Source: Hyphomicrobiales bacterium
GTDB taxonomy: Bacteria > Pseudomonadota > Alphaproteobacteria > Rhizobiales > Rhizobiaceae
Length of the DNA: 64,000 nt
NCBI GenBank assembly: GCA_900472485.1
Contig: UCII01000009.1
Span: 174,267-238,266 of the forward strand
Reading direction: 5' to 3'
The notes beneath the pieces are model-generated. The model was not told the DNA's origin and searched no databases. It worked only from the letters and a program-made list of their open reading frames with translations. The translations under genes and the position numbers were made by a program. Shown here piece after piece: positions 55,946 through 64,000 of the stretch. Position 1 is the stretch's first letter. Each line of letters opens with the position of its first letter.

Positions 55946-56103
55946 CGTGCCGGGCGCAGAGCCTGTTCTGGGACGTCAGTCCCGCTGCCAGCACGGAGGT
56001 TGTCGTGGCGCAAGATGAGTTTTGGGCGTGGAGGCGCCCGTTTCCCGGTTCCAGCGACGTGCTGCCGACCCTCGCTTCTGCGTGGTGGGAGCGGACATAG
56101 CGC

Positions 56104-56628
56104 ATGTCGACTTCGACTTCCCGAGCTGTTTTCGTCCTTGGCGGCGCGCGTTCCGGCAAATCCAGATTTGCCGAATCCCTGGTTTTAGACACGGGTCTTG
56201 AACGTCACTATGTGGCGACAGGGCAGGCGTGGGATGACGAGATGCGCGAGCGCATCGCAAAGCATCGTGCCGACCGCGGCGATCTATGGCAGACGCATGA
56301 GGAGCCGATGGATCTCGTCGGGCAGCTCGCAGCCATTGACGCCGAGGGGCGGGCAATGCTTGTCGACTGCCTGACGCTATGGGTCACCAACCTGATGATG
56401 GCTGAGCGAGACATGGCGGCGGAATTTGCCGCTCTCACTGCATTTCTGCCAACTGCACGATCATGGCTCGTTTTCGTCTCCAACGAGGTGGGCTTGGGAA
56501 TCGTGCCGGAAAATCGCATGGCGCGGGAATTTCGCGATCATGCCGGCCGCCTGCACCAGATGGTCGCGGCGGCGAGTGCCGAAGTTTATCTTATCGCAGC
56601 GGGCCTGCCGCTGAAAATGAAGGGTTGA
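56104..56628 (+). CDS. cobP: Adenosylcobinamide kinase/guanylyltransferase
   Basis: This 174-residue bifunctional enzyme phosphorylates adenosylcobinamide and activates it with GMP for nucleotide-loop assembly. The P-loop [11 protein letters not shown] is at residues 10-20, with [12 protein letters not shown] and [15 protein letters not shown] (catalytic His equivalent), and [18 protein letters not shown] precedes the ATG. First gene of the riboswitch operon. Confidence 0.95.
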   Translation: MSTSTSRAVFVLGGARSGKSRFAESLVLDTGLERHYVATGQAWDDEMRERIAKHRADRGDLWQTHEEPMDLVGQLAAIDAEGRAMLVDCLTLWVTNLMMAERDMAAEFAALTAFLPTARSWLVFVSNEVGLGIVPENRMAREFRDHAGRLHQMVAAASAEVYLIAAGLPLKMKG

Positions 56629-56633
56629 TCCAC

Positions 56634-57683
56634 ATGAACCAGGAAAAGATTCCCGCCACCGTCATCACCGGCTTCCTGGGAGCCGGCAAGACGACGATGA
56701 TCCGCAACCTCCTGCAGAATACAGGCGGCAAAAAGATCGCGCTGATCATCAACGAATTCGGCGATCTCGGCGTCGATGGCGATGTGCTCAAGGGCTGCGG
56801 CGCGGAGAACTGCACGGAAGACGATATCATAGAGCTGACCAACGGCTGCATCTGCTGCACCGTCGCCGACGACTTCATCCCCACCATGACGAAGCTTCTG
56901 GAGCGCGATGCGCGCCCGGACCACATCGTCATCGAGACCTCGGGCCTTGCGTTGCCGCAGCCGCTGGTCGCCGCCTTCAATTGGCCCGATATCCGCACCC
57001 ATGTCACCGTCGACGGTGTTATCACCGTCGTCGATAGCGCCGCCGTCGCCGCCGGCCGATTCGCTGATGATCATGACGCTGTCGAAGCCGCCCGCGTCGA
57101 GGACGACTCGCTCGATCATGAAAGCCCGATCGAAGAACTGTTCGAGGATCAGCTGACCTGCGCCGATCTGATCGTGCTCAACAAAATTGATCTGATCGAC
57201 ATCGACGGACTCGGCCGTGTGCGCGCCGAGGTTGCCTCGCGCACCGCCCGAAAGCCGACAATCATAGAGGCAAAGAACGGCGATGTGCCGGCCGCCGTCC
57301 TGCTTGGCCTCGGCATCGGCACGGAAGACGATATCGTCAACCGCAAATCCCATCATGAACTGGAGCACGAGGATGGGACGCCGCACGACCACGACGAGTT
57401 CGACAGCTTCGTTGTCGAGCTTGGTCCGATCGCCGATCCGGTGGCCTTCGTTGATGCGCTGAAGGGCGTGATCGCCGAGCATGACGTGCTGCGCCTCAAG
57501 GGCTTCGTCGATGTCCCCGGCAAGCCCATGCGCCTGCAGCTTCAGGCCGTCGGCAGCCGTATCGACACCTATTTCGATCGCGCCTGGACGCCGGGTGAAG
57601 CCCGCGCAACCCGGCTTGTGGTGATCGGCCTGCACGAGATGGACGAGACGATCGTGCGCAAGGCGATTGAGGCGCTGGTCTGA
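56634..57683 (+). CDS. cobW: CobW, COG0523 GTPase
   Basis: This 349-residue GTPase has Walker A GFLGAGKTT, a CxCC metal motif GCICCT, and a His-rich acidic stretch (HHELEHEDGTPHDHDEF) that may buffer cobalt or zinc. CobW is thought to deliver cobalt to the corrin-ring chelatase CobNST. ATG at 56634 lies five bases after the cobP stop with AAGGG before it. A repeat element separates it from cobN. Confidence 0.95.
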   Translation: MNQEKIPATVITGFLGAGKTTMIRNLLQNTGGKKIALIINEFGDLGVDGDVLKGCGAENCTEDDIIELTNGCICCTVADDFIPTMTKLLERDARPDHIVIETSGLALPQPLVAAFNWPDIRTHVTVDGVITVVDSAAVAAGRFADDHDAVEAARVEDDSLDHESPIEELFEDQLTCADLIVLNKIDLIDIDGLGRVRAEVASRTARKPTIIEAKNGDVPAAVLLGLGIGTEDDIVNRKSHHELEHEDGTPHDHDEFDSFVVELGPIADPVAFVDALKGVIAEHDVLRLKGFVDVPGKPMRLQLQAVGSRIDTYFDRAWTPGEARATRLVVIGLHEMDETIVRKAIEALV

Positions 57684-57707
57684 TCGATGCTGCGTCTTTG
57701 CCGTGCG

Positions 57708-57896
57708 ATACCCCCCTCTGTCCCTTGCGGGACATCTCCCCCACAAGGGGGGAGATTGGAAGCTCGTGGCTGCTACATCGTAAAACAACCGATGTCGGGA
57801 GTAGCTGGGGCTTGGGGAGGTAAGTCCAGCGAAGCATGGCACCAAACAATCTCCCCCCTTGTGGGGGAGATGTCACGAAGTGACAGAGGGGGGTAT
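57708..57896. repeat. Palindromic intergenic element between cobW and cobN
   Basis: Outer arms ATACCCCCCTCTGTC (57708-57722) and its exact complement (57882-57896) surround a second perfect 28-bp inverted repeat (57731-57758 with 57847-57874). Small hairpins lie within each arm. The 189-bp element resembles rhizobial RIME-type repeats with two large palindromes. It leaves only 23 bases before the cobN start. Confidence 0.85.
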
Positions 57897-57919
57897 GCCG
57901 CCGCATACTCTGACGCCTG

Positions 57920-60900
57920 ATGCATCTCCTCCTAGCTCAAAAGGGAACGATAAGCGACGGCGAGGAGGCGATCGATCTCGGGCAGTCGCCCGGCGATATC
58001 CTCTTTCTGTCGGCTGCCGATACCGAGCTTGCGGCGATTGCCGCAGCGCACGGCGAGGGCGGCCGTTCCCTTCGGCTTGCGAGCCTGATGAGCCTCAAGC
58101 ATCCGATGTCCGTCGATACCTATGTCGACAGGACGGCTCGGCATGCGAAGCTCATCATCGTGCGGGCGTTGGGAGGGGCGAGTTACTTCCATTATGCTCT
58201 GGAAGCGCTGCATGCCTGTGCGGCGCGTCAGGGCGCATTGATTGCGGTGCTGCCGGGGGATTCGAAGCCCGATCCCGGGTTGACACCATTCTCCAACGTC
58301 GCGCTCGACGATCTCAATGCCCTCTGGTCCTATCTGATCGAGGGCGGTGAGACGAATTCGCGGGCGTTTCTTGTCTATGCGGAGGCGATACTCTCGGGTG
58401 CCGAGAAGCCGATGCCAGCCGTGCCCTTGATGAAGGCTGGTATATGGTGGCCGGGCCGGGGCGTGATCGGCGTCGAGGAGTGGCGGAACGTTTCTGCGTT
58501 ATGCGACGGTACCCCCTCATCCGCCCTTCGGGCACCTTCTCCCCGAGGGGAGAAGGTAGATGCTGAGAGTGCGGCGAATTTCCCCTCGCCCCAGCGGGGA
58601 GAGGATGGCGCGCCAGCGCCGGGTGAGGGGGCGTTACAAGCAGAAAAGCCATTGGTGGACCTCAAGGCCCCGACGGTGGCGATTTCCTTCTATCGCGCGC
58701 TCGTCCAGAGCGGAGAGACGAAGCCGGTCGAAGCTATGATAGAGGCTCTTATCGCCGAGGGGCTGCGGCCGTTGCCGGTCTTTGCCTATAGCCTCAAGGA
58801 TGCCGTATCCGTCGGCATTCTTGAAAGCGTCTTTATGAAGCTGAAACCAAGCGTGGTCATCAATACCACTGGCTTTGCCGTTTCGGCGCCGGGCGCGGAT
58901 CGTCAGGCGACGGTGCTGGAAACGAGTGATACCGTGGTTCTGCAAGCCATCTTCTCGGCTTCATCGAAGGAGGCGTGGGAGGCATCATCTCAGGGGCTTT
59001 CGGCGCGCGATCTCGGCATGAACGTGGCACTGCCGGAAGTTGACGGGCGCGTTCTCGCCCGCGCTGTGTCCTTCAAGGCCGCTGCCCGCTATGACGAGCG
59101 GGTCGAGGCCAATATCGTCGCGAGCGAACCGCTCGAGGATCGCATGCGCTATACAGCGCGGCTCGCCGCCAATTGGGCGCGGCTGCGCAAAACGCCGCCC
59201 GGAGATCGCCGCGTTGCGCTCGTGATGGCAAACTATCCCAATCGCGATGGGCGCCTGGGTAATGGCGTCGGGTTGGATACGCCGGCCGGCACGATCGAGG
59301 TGCTGAGAGCGATGCGGGCGGTGGGTTACGGCGTTGCCGATCTGCCTGCCGACGGCGATGCGCTGATGCGGCATCTGGCGGAAGGGCCGACAAATTCGGG
59401 GCATGATGGCCGCGTCGTTCGCGAGAGGCTTTCTTTTAGCGACTACAAGGATTTCTTCTCGTCGCTTCCCAAACAGATTCAGGATGAGATCATGGCACGC
59501 TGGGGCGAGCCTGCGGCGGACCCTTACGCGCTCGACAGCGGATTCGCCCTGCCGTTCGCGCGCTTTGGCGATGTACTTGTCGGCATCCAGCCGGCTCGCG
59601 GTTACAATATCGATCCGAAGGAGAGCTACCACTCTCCCGATCTCGTGCCGCCGCACAGCTATCTCGCTTTCTATGCCTTCCTGCGTCGTTCTTTCGACGC
59701 GCATGCGGTCATCCACATGGGCAAGCACGGCAATCTCGAATGGCTGCCGGGCAAGGCGCTGGCGCTGTCGGAAAGCTGCTATCCGGAAGCCATTCTCGGG
59801 CCGCTGCCGAACCTCTATCCCTTCATCGTCAACGATCCCGGCGAGGGCACGCAGGCCAAGCGCCGCACAAGCGCTGTCATCATCGACCACCTGACGCCGC
59901 CACTGACACGCGCCGAAAGCTATGGTCCACTGAAGGATCTGGAGGCGCTGGTCGACGAATATTACGAGGCCTCTGGCGGCGATCCGCGCCGCATCCGTCT
60001 GCTCCGCAAGCAGATTCTCGATCTCGTCGCCGATATCGGGCTGGATCAGGATGCGGGCATCGCCAAGGGCGAGGGTGAAGACGAGGCATTGCGCAAGCTC
60101 GACGCCTATCTCTGCGATCTCAAGGAAATGCAGATCCGCGATGGCCTGCATATTTTCGGTGTTTCGCCTTCCGGGCGCCTACTGACGGATTTGACGGTGG
60201 CGCTGGCAAGGGTGCCGCGCGGGCTGGGCGAGGATGGCGACCAGAGCTTGCAGCGGGCGATTGCTCGGGATGCGTTCGAGGGCGTGGAGCGTGGCGAGGG
60301 GGGTATCTCTCCACAGAAGCCATTCGATCCTTTGGACTGCGACATGGCAGCCGAATGGACAGGCCCGCGCCCTGCTATCCTTCAAGATATCTCCGACGTC
60401 TCCTGGCGCATCCAGGGTGACACCGTCGAGCGCATCGAACTGCTAGCCGCAAAGCTCGTGGACGGCGAAATAGCCTGCCCCGACAACTGGCCGAACACCC
60501 GTATGGTCCTCGACGAAATCGCCTCGAAACTCCAGCCCTCCATCCTCGCTTGCGGCGATGCGGAGATCTCAGCTCTGCTCAAAGGCCTCGACGGCCGTTT
60601 CGTACCTCCCGGACCATCCGGCGCACCGACACGCGGTCGACCGGATGTTCTACCGACAGGACGGAATTTCTATTCGGTCGACAGCCGCGCGGTGCCGACA
60701 CCGGCCGCTTACGAACTTGGCAAGAAATCGGCTGAGCTGCTCATCCGCCGCTATGTTCAGGATCATGGCGAATGGCCCGTTTCCTTCGGCCTGACGGCCT
60801 GGGGCACGTCGAACATGCGCACGGGCGGTGACGATATCGCGCAGGCGCTGGCGCTGATCGGCGTCAAGCCCGTCTGGGACATGACCTCGCGCCGCATCAC

Positions 60901-61855
60901 CGGCTATGAGATCATTCCGCCCGCCATGCTCCGGCGGCCGCGTGTCGATGTCACGTTGCGTATCTCAGGTTTTTTCCGCGACGCCTTTCCCGAGCAGATC
61001 GCCTTGTTCGACAAGGCAATCCGTGCCGTGGGCATGCTTGATGAAGATGCTGCGGATAATCCCATTGCGGCGCGCATGCGGGGCGAGATCGCGCGGCTCG
61101 AAGCCGCCGGCCTCGATACGGTCTCCGCTAGCCGCAGGGCCGGCTATCGCATCTTCGGCTCCAAGCCCGGAGCCTACGGTGCCGGTCTGCAGGCGCTCAT
61201 CGACGAGAAGGGATGGGAGCGGCGTGCCGATTTGGCAGAGGCCTATCTTGTCTGGGGCAGTTATGCCTATGGTGCCGGCGAAGAAGGAAGAGCCGAACGG
61301 GGCGTCTTCGAGGAGCGGTTGCGTTCGATCCAGGCGGTCGTGCAGAACCAGGACAATCGCGAGCACGATTTGCTCGACAGCGACGATTATTATCAGTTCG
61401 AGGGTGGCATGGCGGCGGCGGCCGAGCAGCTTGGCGGTGCGCGTCCCTCGATCTATCACAACGATCATTCGAGGCCGGAAAAGCCTGTGATCCGCTCGCT
61501 GGAAGAGGAGATCGGTCGTGTGGTGCGCGGTCGCGTCGTCAATCCCAAGTGGATCGAGGGCATCATGCGCCACGGCTACAAGGGCGCCTTCGAGATCGCG
61601 GCAACGGTCGATTATCTCTTTGCCTTTGCCGCGACGACGAGTGCTGTGCGCAATCATCATTTCGAAGCCGTCTATCAGGCCTTCGTCGTCGATCAAGGCG
61701 TGCGTGATTTCATGGCGGAGAAGAACCCGGCAGCACTTCGGGAGATGCGGGAACGTCTGCTTGAGGCGATCGATCGCCAGCTCTGGACGCCGAGAAGCAA
61801 TTCGGCGCGGTTCGATCTGGAAAGCCTTGATAAGGGCAGGGACGCGGCGGAATGA
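57920..61855 (+). CDS. cobN: Cobaltochelatase subunit CobN
   Basis: This 1311-residue large subunit of the ATP-dependent aerobic cobaltochelatase (CobNST) inserts cobalt into hydrogenobyrinic acid a,c-diamide. The start MHLLLAQKGTISDG is the family's usual N-terminus; no strong ribosome site is seen, as the repeat lies just upstream. Landmarks include VIHMGKHGNLEWLPGK, PFIVNDPGEGTQAKRR and NDHSRPEKP. About 40 residues (roughly 198-238, Pro/Gly/Ser-rich) are encoded by an in-frame palindromic element and look foreign. The stop overlaps the cupin start (ATGA). Confidence 0.95.
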   Translation: MHLLLAQKGTISDGEEAIDLGQSPGDILFLSAADTELAAIAAAHGEGGRSLRLASLMSLKHPMSVDTYVDRTARHAKLIIVRALGGASYFHYALEALHACAARQGALIAVLPGDSKPDPGLTPFSNVALDDLNALWSYLIEGGETNSRAFLVYAEAILSGAEKPMPAVPLMKAGIWWPGRGVIGVEEWRNVSALCDGTPSSALRAPSPRGEKVDAESAANFPSPQRGEDGAPAPGEGALQAEKPLVDLKAPTVAISFYRALVQSGETKPVEAMIEALIAEGLRPLPVFAYSLKDAVSVGILESVFMKLKPSVVINTTGFAVSAPGADRQATVLETSDTVVLQAIFSASSKEAWEASSQGLSARDLGMNVALPEVDGRVLARAVSFKAAARYDERVEANIVASEPLEDRMRYTARLAANWARLRKTPPGDRRVALVMANYPNRDGRLGNGVGLDTPAGTIEVLRAMRAVGYGVADLPADGDALMRHLAEGPTNSGHDGRVVRERLSFSDYKDFFSSLPKQIQDEIMARWGEPAADPYALDSGFALPFARFGDVLVGIQPARGYNIDPKESYHSPDLVPPHSYLAFYAFLRRSFDAHAVIHMGKHGNLEWLPGKALALSESCYPEAILGPLPNLYPFIVNDPGEGTQAKRRTSAVIIDHLTPPLTRAESYGPLKDLEALVDEYYEASGGDPRRIRLLRKQILDLVADIGLDQDAGIAKGEGEDEALRKLDAYLCDLKEMQIRDGLHIFGVSPSGRLLTDLTVALARVPRGLGEDGDQSLQRAIARDAFEGVERGEGGISPQKPFDPLDCDMAAEWTGPRPAILQDISDVSWRIQGDTVERIELLAAKLVDGEIACPDNWPNTRMVLDEIASKLQPSILACGDAEISALLKGLDGRFVPPGPSGAPTRGRPDVLPTGRNFYSVDSRAVPTPAAYELGKKSAELLIRRYVQDHGEWPVSFGLTAWGTSNMRTGGDDIAQALALIGVKPVWDMTSRRITGYEIIPPAMLRRPRVDVTLRISGFFRDAFPEQIALFDKAIRAVGMLDEDAADNPIAARMRGEIARLEAAGLDTVSASRRAGYRIFGSKPGAYGAGLQALIDEKGWERRADLAEAYLVWGSYAYGAGEEGRAERGVFEERLRSIQAVVQNQDNREHDLLDSDDYYQFEGGMAAAAEQLGGARPSIYHNDHSRPEKPVIRSLEEEIGRVVRGRVVNPKWIEGIMRHGYKGAFEIAATVDYLFAFAATTSAVRNHHFEAVYQAFVVDQGVRDFMAEKNPAALREMRERLLEAIDRQLWTPRSNSARFDLESLDKGRDAAE
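58512..58631 (+). repeat. In-frame palindromic element inside cobN
   Basis: CCCCCTCA (58512-58519) and TGAGGGGG (58624-58631) bound exactly 120 bases, i.e. 40 codons, with inner hairpins CTTCTCCCCGAGGGGAGAAG and CCCCTCGCCCCAGCGGGGAG. The left part is nearly identical to the repeat at 1-43. The frame stays open through it, so cobN carries about 40 extra residues. Confidence 0.88.
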
Positions 61856-62451
61856 GTGCGATCGACGAGCTTCTGGTTGGTTTTCGGGATTATCTGATGT
61901 CGCGCAGCGATCGGGTGCTGCAGCATTTCACGGAAGGTTTTGACTGGCCGGCGCAACAGCGCTCGCTTGCGACGCACGATTTGCCCGTCGTCCATTATCT
62001 TCGAAAGCATGTTCAGTTGGGCGAGGATGCAGAAGGCGTGCTGTTCGACAGGCTCTTTCACACCGCGAACGAGCTGCATTGGGCCCAGACTTATAACATT
62101 ACCGACTTCGGCGGTGATTTCCTCGAGAGATACGGCTGGGTCGAGCTCTTCGGCACGCGCGGGCATTTCGCGAGCGAGGAGATGGCCGGCGGCTTCCTGC
62201 TGCTTGGTCCCGGAGTGCACTATCCGGACCATCACCACGAGGCTGAGGAGATCTATATCCCTCTGACCGACGGTTCGCTCTGGAGCAAGGATGCCCAGCC
62301 GTTCCTGCCGCGCTGGTCGGGCGAGATCATCCATCACCCCTCGAATATCCGCCACGCCATGCGCACGGAAGACCAGCCGCTTGTCGCGCTCTACCTTTGG
62401 CGCGGCGGGCCGCTGGCGCAGAAATCAATCATATCAGGGAGAATGCAATGA
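61852..62451 (+). CDS. Cupin protein of the DMSP-lyase (DddL/Q-like) family
   Basis: This 199-residue cupin has metal ligands of the DMSP lyase type: GPGVHYPDHHHEAEEIYIP, with His127-129, Glu132/133 and Tyr135, and a further His161-His162. Real DMSP lyases make DMS and acrylate. Here it is coupled to both neighbours by ATGA overlaps, between cobN and cobO under the B12 riboswitch, so a role in cobalamin or cobalt handling is at least as likely. Confidence 0.85.
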   Translation: MSAIDELLVGFRDYLMSRSDRVLQHFTEGFDWPAQQRSLATHDLPVVHYLRKHVQLGEDAEGVLFDRLFHTANELHWAQTYNITDFGGDFLERYGWVELFGTRGHFASEEMAGGFLLLGPGVHYPDHHHEAEEIYIPLTDGSLWSKDAQPFLPRWSGEIIHHPSNIRHAMRTEDQPLVALYLWRGGPLAQKSIISGRMQ

Positions 62452-63092
62452 GCGACGAATTGGCCGAAACCGGCGCGGACGCCCCGAAGAGCGACGATGC
62501 CCGTCACGCCGACAAGATGGCCAAGAAGAAGGCCGCGCGCGACAAGATCATGGCGACCAAAAACGATGAGAAGGGTCTGATCATCGTCCACACAGGCAAG
62601 GGCAAGGGAAAGTCTTCCTCCGCCTTTGGCATGATCTTCCGCCATATTGCTCATGGAAAGCCGAGCGCCGTCGTGCAGTTCATCAAGGGCGCCATGTGGA
62701 CCGGTGAGCGCGATCTGATCGAGAAGCATTTCTCCGATCTCTGCCAGTTCCATACCATGGGTGAGGGCTTCACATGGGAGACGCAGGACCGCGCCCGCGA
62801 TGTGGCGGCGGCCTCGGCCGCATGGGAAAAGGCCAAGGAGCTGATCCGCGACGAGCGCAATTCCATGGTGCTGCTGGATGAGATCAACATCGCGCTGCGC
62901 TATGACTATCTCGACATCAACGAAGTGATTGAGTTCCTCAAGAACGAGAAGCCCTACATGACTCATGTGGTTCTGACCGGCCGCAACGCCAAGGAAGAGC
63001 TGATCGAGATTGCCGATCTCGTCACCGAGATGGAATTGATCAAGCATCCTTTCCGCTCCGGCATCAAAGGGCAGCCGGGCGTCGAGTTCTGA
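62448..63092 (+). CDS. cobO: Corrinoid adenosyltransferase CobO
   Basis: This 214-residue enzyme transfers adenosyl from ATP to Co(I) corrinoids, making the adenosyl form. The P-loop HTGKGKGKSSSAFG and VLLDEINIALRY are clear. The start ATG at 62448 has AGGGAG before it and overlaps the cupin stop. A Lys-rich N-terminal stretch (DKMAKKKAARDKIM) precedes the core. It closes the riboswitch operon. Confidence 0.95.
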   Translation: MSDELAETGADAPKSDDARHADKMAKKKAARDKIMATKNDEKGLIIVHTGKGKGKSSSAFGMIFRHIAHGKPSAVVQFIKGAMWTGERDLIEKHFSDLCQFHTMGEGFTWETQDRARDVAAASAAWEKAKELIRDERNSMVLLDEINIALRYDYLDINEVIEFLKNEKPYMTHVVLTGRNAKEELIEIADLVTEMELIKHPFRSGIKGQPGVEF

Positions 63093-63107
63093 TCGCTTGT
63101 CGGGCGT

Positions 63108-63911
63108 TTAGCAGCCCGGCAGCATCGCCTTCAGCGCTTCCGCCGTCTGCGTGTTTGCAGGAAAGAAGGACTCGATCGCGAGTTCCGACAGCGTGACATC
63201 AACAGGCGTTCCGAAGACCGTCGTGGTGGATAGAAACGATAGATGTCCCGCTTCGGTGACAAGCTCCAGAGGCACGGCGATGCCTGCGAAATCTCGTTCC
63301 GGAGCCGCCGATTTCGGTGCAGGCGGTACCGGATAAACTGATAGTTCTGCAAGCAATTTTATCAGAACCGGATCGCCGGATACCGATATCTGTTGGCGTA
63401 GGCGCTCCAAGAGATGTGCCCGCCATTCGGGTAGATTGGCGATGCGGGATGCCAGACCTTGAGGATGCAGGCTCAATCGCAGAACATTGATTGGTGCCTC
63501 GATCAACGAGGTATCGAGGACACCGGCAAGCAGCGGAGCGACGGCGGCATTTGCGGCGATGAGCGTCCAATGCCGGTCGACGGCCAGAGCTGGGAAGGGT
63601 TCGTGTCCCTTCAGAAGCATGTCGATGGCACGGCGTGCCGGAGCAAGCGCCGGATCATCCAGTTTGCGCTCTGGAAAGACCGGCGCAAATCCGGCCGCCA
63701 GGAGCATTGGATTGCGTTCGCGCAACGGCACCTCTAACCTTTCGGCGAGATGCATCAGCATCTCGCGGCTTGGAAGTGCCCGCCCGCTCTCGATGAAGCT
63801 CAGATGTCGCTGCGATATATCGGCTTCAAGGGCGAATTCGAGCTGGCTCAGGCGGCGGCGTTGCCGCCATTCGCGCAGATGATCGCCGAGAGAGCGGGCC
63901 GGGTTCATCAT
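63108..63911 (-). CDS. XRE family regulator with MmyB-like ligand domain
   Basis: This 267-residue protein has an N-terminal helix-turn-helix (LREWRQRRRLSQLEFALEADISQRHLSFIESGRALP, partly quoted) and a C-terminal PAS-like MmyB domain (WTLIAANAAVAPLL). It overlaps the upstream gene as ATGA, so both are made from one transcript. It is convergent with cobO, stops 16 bases apart. Ligand unknown. Confidence 0.92.
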   Translation of the reverse strand: MMNPARSLGDHLREWRQRRRLSQLEFALEADISQRHLSFIESGRALPSREMLMHLAERLEVPLRERNPMLLAAGFAPVFPERKLDDPALAPARRAIDMLLKGHEPFPALAVDRHWTLIAANAAVAPLLAGVLDTSLIEAPINVLRLSLHPQGLASRIANLPEWRAHLLERLRQQISVSGDPVLIKLLAELSVYPVPPAPKSAAPERDFAGIAVPLELVTEAGHLSFLSTTTVFGTPVDVTLSELAIESFFPANTQTAEALKAMLPGC

Positions 63912-64000
63912 GCGGCAGTCGGCAGCTGATCAATGAAGCCGTGAACGGATTTCAGTCGCTCGCCTTCCAGGATCGCGAAATCCGTGCCCCTGATCAGCGG
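63908..64000 (-). CDS. Partial NTF2/SnoaL-like protein (C-terminal 30 residues)
   Basis: On the minus strand the frame reads PLIRGTDFAILEGERLKSV, then HGFIDQLPTAA, and a stop at 63908-63910, overlapping the XRE start. The RGTDFAILEGERLKSVHGF pattern is typical of the end of SnoaL/NTF2-like domains. The rest lies outside the window. Confidence 0.75.
   Translation of the reverse strand, partial: PLIRGTDFAILEGERLKSVHGFIDQLPTAA

Noticed and set aside
58501..58660. Frameshift or assembly error in cobN
   Set aside because: The frame is continuous, the insert is exactly 120 bases and is bounded by inverted repeats, which fits an inserted repeat better than sequencing error.

Overview
The window reads as a chromosomal segment of a Rhizobium-type alphaproteobacterium. 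The support is GC-rich codon use, rhizobial choXWV choline uptake genes, a betaine-homocysteine methyltransferase, the aerobic cob nomenclature genes (cobQ, cobP, cobW, cobN, cobO), a 2Fe-2S/ASKHA activator, DUF1127 proteins, and palindromic repeat elements of the kind common in rhizobial genomes. No phage, integrase, transposase or CRISPR array is visible. Species identity cannot be settled from the sequence alone.

Layout. 1-9000: an aldo/keto reductase, a three-gene ferric-iron-type ABC importer followed by a 2-oxoglutarate oxygenase, an endonuclease/phosphatase-fold protein coupled to a Nudix protein, and a PhzF protein. 9000-16100: tRNA-Lys, three very small membrane proteins, an Rrf2 regulator, an SfnB-type flavin monooxygenase and two paralogous FAD/NAD(P) proteins. 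16200-19900: a cobalamin riboswitch controlling a DUF1636 protein and a BtuCDF/FecBCDE-type importer. 20000-25500: a large MscS-type channel and two related double-receiver response regulators, one with a GGDEF domain. 25487-38273: a GlxA/GbdR-type regulator, a LysR regulator and a corrinoid-dependent methyl-transfer module. 38300-46440: surface-polysaccharide genes (three glycosyltransferases, DUF707, UDP-galactopyranose mutase). 46558-51900: bmt, choV, choW, choX and a small gene. 52134-63092: cobQ, a ClC channel, then a second, enlarged cobalamin riboswitch heading cobP-cobW-cobN-cupin-cobO. 63108-64000: an XRE regulator coupled to a gene that runs off the window.

How the genes fit together. 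The most striking system is at 28384-38273. An MttB-family methyltransferase without an in-frame amber codon, its corrinoid protein, a methyltetrahydrofolate:corrinoid methyltransferase, a split methylenetetrahydrofolate reductase (MetF plus a MetV-like zinc/cysteine protein), and a RACo-type reductive activator together look like the methyl branch of acetogens, but in a presumably aerobic rhizobium. Nearby choline uptake (choXWV), betaine-homocysteine methyltransferase (bmt), a GbdR-like regulator and two riboswitch-controlled B12 loci suggest a B12-dependent route that strips a methyl group from glycine betaine or a related quaternary amine and feeds it to folate. That substrate is an inference.

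Other unusual points are a 120-bp palindromic repeat inserted in frame inside cobN, a B12 riboswitch aptamer of about 370 nt, a DMSP-lyase-like cupin locked between cobN and cobO, a lipoprotein gene lying antisense inside the corrinoid operon, and a pseudo-receiver response regulator.
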